NCBI RefSeq assembly: GCF_027244095.1
Contig: NC_069662.1
Coordinates: forward strand, 16,518,501-16,582,500
Source of the DNA: Hemicordylus capensis
Lineage: Eukaryota; Chordata; Lepidosauria; Squamata; Cordylidae
Length of the DNA: 64,000 nt
Direction: 5' to 3'
Below the pieces are notes generated by a model that searched no databases, was not told where the DNA came from, and saw nothing but the letters and a program-made list of their open reading frames with translations. Positions 20,430 to 31,100 of this stretch are shown here, piece after piece. Position 1 is the stretch's first letter. The number at the start of each line of letters is the position of its first letter. A program made the translations under genes and the position numbers.

Positions 20430-20690
20430 CCTTGAAGGTAAAGTGTGTCGTCGAGTCAGTGTTGACTCCTGGTGGCCACAGAGCCCTGTGGTTGTCTTTG
20501 GTAGAATACAGGAAGGGTTTACCATTGCCTCCTCCCGCACGGTATGAGATGATGGCTTTCAGCATCTTCCTATATCGCTACTGCCTGATATAGGTGTTTT
20601 CCATAGTCTGGGAAACATACCAGCGGGGATTCGAACCAGTAACCTCTGGCTTGCTAGTCAAGTCATTTCCCTGCTGCCCCATTTAAAAAC
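20430..20690 (-). repeat. tRNA-derived SINE
   Basis: Reverse copy of the 41826-42072 family: GTCGAGTCAGTGTTGACTCC, TACCATTGCCTCCTCCCGCA, and the tRNA-like end GGGATTCGAACC at right. Confidence 0.7.
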
Positions 20691-22317
20691 ATTGATCTGA
20701 TCACTTGATCCCTGGCTGCTGTTTTCTCTCTCACTTTTGGACACATGGCAGTCCAATCTGTAGTGAGAGTTGGGTGCAGGATATAATTGGCTTAGCCCCA
20801 GAGTCTATTTGCACTGCCAGAACTCAACCTTGGCAATGGGAAATTGAATAATATACTACATTTGCATAGAAATCTCTTAAGAATGGACAAACTCACATGC
20901 CTAGATAGTGTTTTGTCTAGATAAGTCCTGCAGCATATCTATCTAGCTGCTTTTTAAAGATGCTGTATCTCAAATGAATGGTCCAACCATTCCTGCATCC
21001 TACCTCCTGATTCTTTTGGAATCTATAATGCAAGTCAGGAAGTAGGGTTACCATTTCATTTCCTGTCAGAAGTTCCTGTTCCTTTTAACAGCTGCATGAA
21101 AGGAAGAAATTCAGGAGGTACAGCTTTTCCTATTACTGCATTGTTATGATGGGGAAAGTAAAAGTTTAATTTATCCCAATCATCCTGGTCTAAAAGACAT
21201 GGACTTCTGTCAGGAAAAACAACAGAGTCTCTTGGGCCACCTTAAAGACTAATAAGTTTATTGTAGCTGATTTTGTAGACCACTATAGTCTACTCTGTCA
21301 GACACTAAGTGTTATCCTTGGCAGGTGTGTGTATGTGTATACATACATGTGTATAGAGGCCCCCCCCCCAAAAAAAAACCTGTCAGGAAAGGGACTGACA
21401 TGTTAAAGAAGTGATAGCTCCTACTTTTTTCTTTCTTTCCAAATGAAAACCCTTTATGGTGCTGGGTCGCAAAAGGTAAACAAACCTCCCTTAATCTTTC
21501 CAAAGAATCATAAGGAATAAAACCTCACATTAAAGTAGAGGCGGGAAAAACCCACATCTGCTTCTAGAGTATTTTAATATGGAAATGATCTGGCACCATC
21601 ACAAGATGGGATGCATCACAACATAGTGGTTCATCAGGTTTGGCTGCTTTTTTTTAACATCTCCAGGAAGTAAGAGGAAGGAGATAATCATCTTCCTTGC
21701 TTAAAGGAAAGCTTACTGGTGGAAAGGAGTAGGCAGATGTCAAGGGAGATGGGAAATATCATCCTGCTGTAATTCCTGAGCAGCAAAAATGCTATTTGGT
21801 CTCATTTGGAGGCAGGGGTTGGGTATGGGCCCTGTATGGTGGTTCCAAAGACAACTGGCATACTGAGCATGAACAGTCCTTGGTTTATAAGTTGAGAGGC
21901 AATATCACTCAAGCTGTTCTGGAACGGGCTAGTCTGGAAGACTGGGTAGGCTGAGGCTATCCAGAGGTGAGTCAAGGCAATCTGCATGTTGAAGCACACC
22001 TCTCTTTGAAAACAAGCCTTAAGGCTAAGCACCAGACTACTATGCCTCAAATTATGTTCAAAGTTAGGGCAACAGTTCATCTAATTTGGTTTGCGAGTTG
22101 CAACTGGTGGGTTGGGACAGTCTCAGAACTGGATTGTGGGCCAGCTTAAGGTGCGTCACACCATTTTCTTTCATAATGATTTTTCGAGAGGGTAAAACAA
22201 GGAGATGAGAGGTTGAGCAGGAGATAGATAGAGAAAAGCAGAAGTTCAGGCACAGATGGTAAAAAATGAAAAGTGGGTGGGGGTTATAGGTAGCCCTTCA
22301 TCTGAAAAGATCAAAGA
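20691..22317. other. Intergenic between ZNF-A and ZNF-B
   Basis: No exon seen. Near 21206-21310 is repeat text (ACAACAGAGTCTCTTGGGCC, TAAGTTTATTGTAGCTG) related to pieces at 23215 and 43500. A C/A-run lies at 21360-21380. Confidence 0.4.
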
Positions 22318-23189
22318 TCTATATATATATATAATTCTCTAAGGCATACCCATGGCTAATCCTGTGTGTGGCAGCTCTCAGGAGAGTTCATGAGCAGAAG
22401 CACCTGATTGGGCAGTGGGGATTCCATATGCAGATAGGGAGGAGGAACCTGCGTGAGCAGAAGCATCATAGTGATTGGGCAGTGGAGATTCCATATGCAG
22501 ATAAGGAGGAGCCTGTGATGGTTAAGCTCAGTTGGAATGCAACTGTTACTGGTTGGAAGATGTTCTTGATTGTAGAGAAGAGGAATCTATAAAAGGATAG
22601 TGGGCAGGGGTCTGTGAAGAGAGGGTTCCTGAGGGAGGAAAGAGCCTCTTCAGGAGAAGGAGGCTGCTGTTGTGTAAATTAGATGGGGAAACAAAATGAA
22701 CAAGATCTGCTAACTCAGGAAGTGGGGAGGGGGGAGAGAAAGAGAGAGAAGAAGGGAGGGGAAGAAAGACAGAGCGGAAGAGAGAGTGGAGAAGAGAGAA
22801 TGAGAGAAAAAGAAGGGAGGGGAAGAGAGAAAGAAGGGAGGGCGAGGGACGGCCCGAGCCTGTTAGCGGCATGAGGGGAACGAGCGGTGGTGGCAGCAAG
22901 GAAGGGCCCGGTCAACCGCTGCTGCTGCTTCTGTTGGGGAGGAGCAGGAGTGGGGCTCGGGTGAGTCGGTCTCTGTGAATAGGGGGCTGCAGCTTGTCCA
23001 TTAGGCCCCAGCAACACTACAGCCGCGACCAAGAGGGGTGAGGGAGATGGAAGCAAGCAGATGGATGAGGAGGAGCAGGAGTGTGGCTCAGGTGAGGGTG
23101 GAGATCTCTCTGAGATGAGTGGGGTGTGCCAGGGGGTGAGGGGAGCAATCAAGTACTAATGTGCAGACGCTCTGAACGGGTTAAGCTAG
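22318..23189 (+). mobile_element. Helitron-like element, copy 1
   Basis: Starts TCTATATATATATATAATTC after an A and ends AAGCTAG before a T, the Helitron A/TC...CTAG/T layout. The start, ATTCTCTAAGGCATACCC then GGCTAATCC and GTGTGGCAGCTCTC, is homologous to the reverse element at 56161-56580. It contains a 63-bp tandem duplication (22392-22454, 22455-22520), a TATAAAAG box (22588-22595) and a purine-rich tract. No protein coding. Confidence 0.65.
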
Positions 23190-23214
23190 TTACTGATTAA
23201 TCCAACAAAAAGTC

Positions 23215-23480
23215 TTGTAGTATTTTATTGACAAATTTATTGTGGCATAAACTTTCTGCAGTCCTCTTCATCAAATGCCTGAAGTGTTATCCTCAGTTGT
23301 CAAGAACAGATATGTTAATCAACAATTAATTTATATACAAGCAGCTGAAGAAGGTGGATGCTGAAACGTCTTGCCCTTATCATTTCTGCTATGTTAATCA
23401 GCAGTAAAGTTATAATTCTTTTTTATTAACTGCATCCTTTCCGGATGCAGATAATACCTGTCTGGAGTGCTGTTTGAGGC
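23215..23480. repeat. Unclassified repeat shared with 35.5 kb
   Basis: GCAGCTGAAGAAGGTGGATG, CGTCTTGCCC, then GTTAATCAGCAGTAAAG and GATGCAGATAATACC recur at 35520-35690. Possibly a retroelement 3' UTR; class not assigned. Confidence 0.5.
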
Positions 23481-23513
23481 TTTTAAAATAGTCTCTTTCT
23501 TTCTCCACATGTA

Positions 23514-23641
23514 TACACACACACACACACACAAACGGGTTCAAAGAAAAAATCATGTAAGCAAGGAGGACTAGTATCCATGAAATGCAAGAGGCCTCAG
23601 AAGTGTTGTAAGAGTGTGTGTGTGTGTCCACACACACACAC
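23514..23641. repeat. AC/GT microsatellites including a hairpin
   Basis: An AC run at 23514-23533. At 23614-23641 a GT run is followed directly by a CA run, making a perfect hairpin of about 14-bp arms. Confidence 0.7.
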
Positions 23642-24229
23642 GTACATATTTTTGTGTAAATGACTGTGCCTGTGCTTATTTTGAAAAGAACCTGAGTCCA
23701 GGCCCCTCAAAAGCATGGTGCAAAAGGGAAATGTACTGCTGTCCTTTTGTATACTGTGTACAACAATGTGTGAGTAACTGTACTTCTGTATACTGTACAC
23801 TCATTGTATGAGTGTTCAACATAATATGTGAGCAGGGCTCTAGTCTCTGACAAGTCTCTCTAAACCTTAAATGTACTTAATATAAGTACAATGACAATTC
23901 ACAACAGCAGTAATTATACTACAATAAATTTGATTGTTTTTATTCTTTGTGATTTATCTTGTACATGTATCTCCCATTGAAGCTGATTGGTAGACCTGGT
24001 CTTTGTATGTTTTTTGGGGTTTTTTTTAAGGTGGTGAGAAAAGGGTCTTCATTTTTCAGATTTTCAGATTTAAATATGGTAACCCTAGAAGCCACATCCT
24101 ATGACCTGGTAGCTTAATATTAATTCTGTTTCTTTTTATTTGGTTGCAATTAAAGGGAAACCAGTTTCCACCCTCTAATGTGCACAATCCATCTCTCTGT
24201 TTCCAAACAGATTAAAATATAACGCCACC

Positions 24230-25160
24230 ATTCCGACTGTGGAAGTCCAGATCTGTGGGGGCAAGGGATGACGGCTACTCCCTGGTGTGGCTAAGACTTT
24301 CTGCACATGCTCAAAGGCACTCTTCTTCATTCTATGTCGTCACATCCTCTAGAGTCGGCCGCAGAAATAGGTTCTTGAATCAGTTTCAGTCCCGTTCACC
24401 GGCTTCGGGACTCATAGGTAGTGAGCTCGCTGAAGTGAGCTTTGATTGATTGATTAAGGGCCGTCAAGTCGGTGTCTTCAAAGGGGGGAGGAGAGTGGGT
24501 GGGGGCAGGACTCCTGGGTCCAACCCCTGCTCAGGTCTGGCAGGAACATGCGCCGCTGCCGCGCTTGCCACTTTCTCTCTCCAGCCAACCTCTCCGCCAA
24601 TGAGAGAAGGGGGGGGGAGCTATTAGCCAATCTACACGGAGCACCCTCCCTCTGTCATACTCCCCCCGCCTTCCCCGCCACCTAACATTCTTCTCCTCCC
24701 CCTAGGAGCTTACCCCGCTCCTCCTCCAAGCAGGTCTCCACTTCGCGTAAAAGCGCATTGGGTGGTGGCCGCGCGCGCTTTGCTGCGCTTGCCAAAGGGT
24801 GGGGAGTCTCTGGATCCCACTGGGCTGCTCCCCGACACCAGCACCGCTGCTCTCCTCCAGAGGCCCCGGGTGAGTGAGGAGGAGGAGGAGGAGGGTGAAA
24901 GAGTGGGGTGGGCGCCAGCCTGGATCGCAGGAAGCAGTCACTCCCTCGCTCAACTTCCTTCCCGGAGTTGCTGCTGGCCGGGGGAAATCCGTCTCCCCCC
25001 CCCCCGCTCTCCAGCCTCCCCAAATATCTCCTTACCAAGAGGAACGTGGCAGGATCGGGGGTCCGTGGGCCACCACGTGGATTGCAGAAGCAGCTGTTGC
25101 TCTGCAGAGAGGGAGGGGGTGCATTACAACACAGCCCCGCTTCGCTCGCTTGTTTTTCTG
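24230..25160 (+). promoter_or_regulatory. CpG-rich promoter region of ZNF-B
   Basis: GC-rich with many CpGs and several tandem G and C runs, surrounding the first candidate coding exon (24762-24869). CCAAT-type boxes (GCCAATGAG about 24597 written as GCCAA/TGAG, and AGCCAATC about 24627) lie upstream. Start site not determinable by eye. Confidence 0.55.
24762..24869 (+). CDS. ZNF-B exon 1, candidate start
   Basis: ATG 24762 to a GTGAGTGAG donor: 36 codons, [20 protein letters not shown] onward, inside the CpG-rich region. Phase 0, compatible with exon 2. If translation starts at 25843 this is 5' UTR. Confidence 0.45.
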
Positions 25161-28100
25161 TGGAAATGTAATAAACTAAGGGGTGGTCCTTCTGGCCCTC
25201 TAAGGCAATCAGAAGAGGCGAGTTTGGGGAGCCAGGAACTCCTGGATTCTCAGGGACAAGGCTATTAGTCTGAACCTGTGTTCAGTCCCGATACATGCAA
25301 ATTTGGAAGAGAGTATTCCTCTGAGTATGTGCAGAATGTGTTTCCTCTCCCACTGAGCAGTCCTAAATCCACTTATGTGGATGTCTGTGAAGCCAGTCCT
25401 TCATATCTGGGCTTTGGGGGCAGGGTTTTCAGACAGGTTTGGGCCCTGACACAGTACTCCCCTTCTTTCCCAGCATGTTCCTAACCAAATTAACTTGGAA
25501 GTAAGTCCCGTTTGATGAAATCCAGAGTGGCACAACAGTGGCTAGAATGCTGGCTTTGGGTGTGAGAAAGACAGATACAAATCCCTGCTCAGCTATGAAG
25601 CTGACCTGGTAGATGGCCTTGGGCAAGATACTGTCACTCAGCCACTGGCCTACCTGGCAGGATAGTTCATAGGCAAAAAAAAAAAAAAGTCCCACTGATT
25701 TCTTGGTGACTTAATAGACTAAAAAGAGTGGATTGTAAGAGGACTTAACTTCCATGTAAGTACATTTAGGGTGGAAGCCTTGGCCCCTTTTCAGTTTCTT
25801 TCTCTCCCCACAAAAGCTATCTCCATCTGCCTTAAATCCACGATGGACGACGACAAGGAGGATGTGGAAGAAGAGAAGCTGGAGGGAACCTCTCTTTCTG
25901 GCACACGGACAGTGCTTCAAGATGGGAGCGGGGTGAGTGACAGAGGACCACTGACACAGAATGCTCCTCACCATCTCTGGGTTTCTGGGAGAGGCTTCTC
26001 TGTCAAAGAGGCCTAAAACATCCTGTCTGTTTTCACCCAGTACAGATAAAACAGTCAGCAAACAGCATCCTGGGAAGATCTGGGCAGGACCAATGGGCAG
26101 TTCTTAAAATATTTGGAGACCCAATGTGGTCTCAAGCCTGATTCTATAATGAACTCTCCACCCCACCCCCTTGTTCTGTCCTCTCACAAGATGGATGGAT
26201 ATGGATGGATCTTTGGTGGTGGCGGAGGCAGCCCTGGAGATACAGAGGAAAAGGCTGAGGACTAGAGTGAAGAAGGGAGTAGAAGGGGCACAAGGCAGTA
26301 AGGTGTGCATATATAAGAGGTCTCTAGGGACAGACTTGTAGGGCAGTCTTGTGTGAGAGGTGGTGGTCAGGAGGGAAGAAGGACTAAGGTATACATGTCT
26401 ATTTTCATTGTAATGTGATTGATCTATATATTCTCCTTAGATATACAGCAGCCCACATGCAGCTACATCTGGGGTGGAACAGGCCCCATACGAGAGTGAA
26501 CAACATATTAATTAGGGGAAATTGGTTAGAACAGGAGGGAAATAACAGTCGGCATTCCTAGATGATGACGATGATGATGAATTTAATGTATTCCTATACC
26601 TCCCAAAACTTGCGTCTCTGGGCAGTTTACAATTAAAATCAATTAAACATTAAAATCAATTAAACATTAAAATCATTTAAAACCCAACATTAAAATTATT
26701 AAAGCTGTAGATCTAATTAAAAACCTGGGTGAATAAATGAGTCTTCAGTGCCTTTTAAAAAGTTGCCAGAGATGGGGAGGCTCTTATTTCAACAGGGAGC
26801 GCATTCCAAAGTCCAGGGGCAGCAACAGAGAAAGCCCATCCCTGAGTAGCCGCCAGATGAGTTGGTGGCAACCGCAGACAAACTGCTCCAGATGATCTTA
26901 ACAGGCAATGGGGTTCATGGTGAAGAAGACGTTCTCTTAAATTTCCAGGGCCTAAGCTATTTAGGGCTTTATAGGTAATAACCAACACCTTGTATTTTGC
27001 CCGGAAACGTATAGGCAACCAGTATGGCTTCTTCAACACAGGAATAATATGGTCTTTCCGAGATGACCCAGAGACCAACCTGGCTACTACGTTCTGTACC
27101 AACTGCAATTTTCAGACTATGTACAAAGGCAGCCCCACATAGAGCACATTGCAGTAGTCCAGCCTGGAGGTTACCAGCGGATGTACCACCGTTCTGAGGT
27201 CATTCACCTCAAGAAACAGACGCAGCTGGCGTATCAGCCGAAGCTGATAGAAAAGCACTTCTGGCCACCGCCTAACCTGGGACACCAGGGAGCAGCTCCA
27301 TCCCCGAAGGAGAAAATCTTACAGTGATCACACTTCTAGTCTCTCTTTCATATGCAACTAGGGCAGAACCTGCTTAGCTAAGGGGACAAGTCATGCTTGC
27401 TACTACAAGACCAGCTCTCCTCCCTTGCTCCTGGATTCAGCCTCAGTTTGTTATCCTTCATCCAGCCCATTACTGCCTCCAGGCAGGCATTTAGGGAGGT
27501 TATGCCTTCTCCCAATGATGTTGACATGGAGAAATAGATTTGGGTGTCATCAGCATATTGATAACACCCTGCACCAAATCTCCTGATGATCTCTTCCAGC
27601 GGTTTCATGTAGATGTTAAACAACATCGGAGACAATATGGAGCCCTGAGGGACACCATACGAAAGTTCAGATTTTGAAGAACAACAGTCTCCAAGAGACA
27701 CCATCTGGAATATGCTCATGAGGTAGGAGCAGAACCACTGCAAAGCAGTGCCTCCCACCCCTAATCCCCTCAAACGTTCTAGAAGGATACTATGGTCAAT
27801 AGTATTGAAGGCCACCAAGAGATCCAAGAGGACAGGTGGTAGGCTGCACCATTCCAAGCAGCTTGTCCACATCCTTGGGAGTCATGTACTGAAACTGATC
27901 CAGGGTCATCACATAAGAGGAGCTGCTGGTCACCTCGGCATCAGACTCTGTAACAATTGTGGAGTTTGGATCTAAGTCGGCCAGATCACTAAAATCAATA
28001 AATGTAAATTTCCCCACTCCAATTTTGTCCTTCATCTGATTTAAAAACCTGTTTAATTGAAAATGAAAGATGCGAAATTAAAAATTATTCCTAAACTTTC

Positions 28101-31100
28101 AAAATCCTGAGTCTAACCTACTAGAAAAATAAGTTTAGAATGTTCTATGGTGCTAAAGAAAAGGTTATGAATATTCTAATCTTATCCATCCCAGCTTCCT
28201 GAGTTACAAACAAAAAGTTCAATGCAGAATACTAAATAATATATGTAATGATTATAAATTCCATTAACAATGCTGTTTGTCAAGCTGGTGAACGAATAAA
28301 ATCCAAGATAGACAAGAAAAATAAAAAAAACTAGAAAAAAGCCGGGAATGGTCAGTGTCTTTAAGATCCTTATTCTGATAAGGAAAGAACATGGAAAAGC
28401 TTCTGCTTCAAGCTTTCCCAGTAAAAAGCGATCTCTCCAATATTAATTTCATGGTGTGAATAACAGATGAAGGAATTTAGTCAAAAGTACAGAATTTCAT
28501 TACTAAATACTATTACTAATACATGCAAACTCCATTGTTTAATGGAAAAAGGAATGAGAGAAAATAAATGCAGAACTCTGTGCCAAATCCAAGCAGCAAA
28601 ATCTTAGGCGGATCACAGTAATAACTTCATACTGGTTCTCTTCTCAATGCCGGCTGTCTTCTCATTACACAATATAACTTAGTTACCTCCTAAAAAGTCC
28701 GTGGAAAGTTCCGCTAAGAAAAATCAATCTTCTGGGAATCAAATATATATTCAGTGCCATAATCCAATGCAATACCACCAAATCACACTTCAGTTTTAAC
28801 CCATGATTTGAAAAAAAGAAAATAAAGAAAAAATAACATTACCCTTAAGTATAAAGATTTCCCTCTTCCCCAGAATTTTTTATTACAGCTGCTAAATTGA
28901 CAGGGAATACATAAAACCAATTCATGTTGAAACAGACTAATTACACATACAGACGAAAATATAACATTAATTGAATTTAACTAAATGTATAAATGTATAG
29001 ACTGATTTCCCTAGTCTCTGTAATACTTTTGGAAACTACAATGACAGAGAATCCAATGAGAAATTCCACAAATAAATTCCCCTATATGCCTTTAAGCACA
29101 GATTTCCCTATTCACCAATGTCATAAATTCGCTATTTAATCAAAGGGAATAAAATGCATATATTCATATTAGGTAAGCATATAATAATAGCCAACATAAC
29201 CAACCCAACATATCAGTTGTATTAACCTGAATGTATACATGTTTACCTTAAAATAAACCAAAAGAATTTTAAAATCTCATTAATGAAAAAAGATGAGGAT
29301 AATAAGGATAATGAATTTAAAATAAAAAGGGAAGGCATATTATTTAATTCTTGGGTATCATTTACTTCTCAATATCAAAACAGAGTAATAAAGAGTCCCA
29401 GAAAAAAGTCTTTGGTTGTCCTTCAAGGGATTAATGTGTAAATCTTAAACATTTCTTGTAGAAGATAAGAGGGGGGACCACTGCCAAGAGACTAAACACT
29501 GCCGGAACTAATTTTTATTTTATTTTTACATTTATATCCCGCTCTTCCTCCAAGGAGCCCAGAGCGGTGTACTACATCCTTGAGTTTCTCTTTCACAACA
29601 ACCCTGTGATGTAGGTTAGGCTGAGAGAGAAGTGACTGGCCCAGAGTAACCCAGCTAGTTTCATGGCTGAATGGGGATTTGAACTCGGGTCTCCCTGGTC
29701 CTAGTCCAGCACTCTAACCACTACACCACGCTGGCTCTCAATTCCAAACAAAGAGAAACTTGCGTATGGGAAAGTCTTAGATCTTTTATTTTGCTCATTT
29801 CAATTTCAAATGTTGAATTTCAAGCCCGACTTCTGGATAGGGGTTATACTGTTGAATGATATTTATACTCCATCAGCAGTAATGAAAGATATTCATCTAA
29901 TTATTATAAAGCAAAAATAAGAGAGTCCAAATGTCCCCCCCCAAAAAAAATGCCAAAACGTTTCAGTTATTTCTTTCCCCCTGTATTTTTATCACCATAA
30001 TCCATAATATGAGAGGGAAGCATCAAAAGCTCAGAAATTTAAAATCCCCTTTTCATTTATCTCTACAGTCCCAACCGATAACATTACTAAAGGTTCCAGC
30101 TGTATTCAAGCTGTTAAAAACTTTTTAAAAACCCTCATTCATCTGTTCCATCCCAACTTCTGTAATGCTACTAAAAATCAGAAACAGAAAATGCCGAGCA
30201 AGAAGCAAAGAACTTGATTACCAGAAATAAAACACTTTTATCAGTCCTGGAATTCCAACGCTGTGGTTAAAGTTCAAAATGAAAGTAATTAGTCACTGGA
30301 TCATCAAACGCTTTGCAAAACCTCTCACAGAAATTCTTCAAGATAGAACTAGAAGCTGATCAAAATTAAATGCTGCTTTCTGCTAAGAATTAAGCAGTAA
30401 AATCACGTTGGTTATGTAAAGTCTCAATCCCCTCACAGTCAGCCCTCTTCCTAAAGCCGTTTACCTCAAGCAAAGTCAGTAGGGAGTTCAAAAATTGTAA
30501 AAACAGAAGAAGGAAAAAATCAGAAAAAGATCTTGCAAGCTCAAAAGCCATGGTCAACTCAGGGATTCACTAAGAAAAACAAAAATGGATAGAAAAGGCA
30601 TCGTGATGCTGGACTCTGCAGAAACTTAAGCAGAAAAGTCAAGTGTGGGTCATGCAAAGTTCTGTTCCTCTCCAAGTCAATCTTCCTCTTGGCGCCATTT
30701 CATCTACTGGGGGATCCATGAAGATTCAAAAATGATAAAATCAGAATATAAAAAAGAAAAACGCAGGGGATCTTGTCAACTTGAATTCCAGTGTTAAGCC
30801 GAGGTCGTCTCAGAGATTTATTAGGCAAGAAGTTAGAGATAAAATGTAGCAATGTCATCCTCTCTAATAAAACGCTTGGTGTCCGTCTGTGGACAGACAC
30901 CAAGCGTGTGTCCGTGCCTCCCTGCCCTGTTCTGCGCCTGCGCGAAGCGCAGGCGCAGAACAGGGCAAGGGAGACACGCTCGCCGGCACCCGGCAGCCAT
31001 CTTGGGCGGCCAGAAGTGGCCGCCCTGAAGAAGCTGGAGAGGAGGCGGCGGGAAAGTGACCAAGGCGGCGGCAGAGCCGCCGCCTCGGCCAAAATAGATG

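Noticed and set aside
22546-23152. Minus-strand Ser/Pro/Leu-rich frames
   Set aside because: Arise from the purine-rich interior of a Helitron.
28090-30857. Retrovirus-like or other LTR element
   Set aside because: No polymerase, protease, capsid or envelope text, no paired terminal repeats and no primer site recognised; left unclassified.
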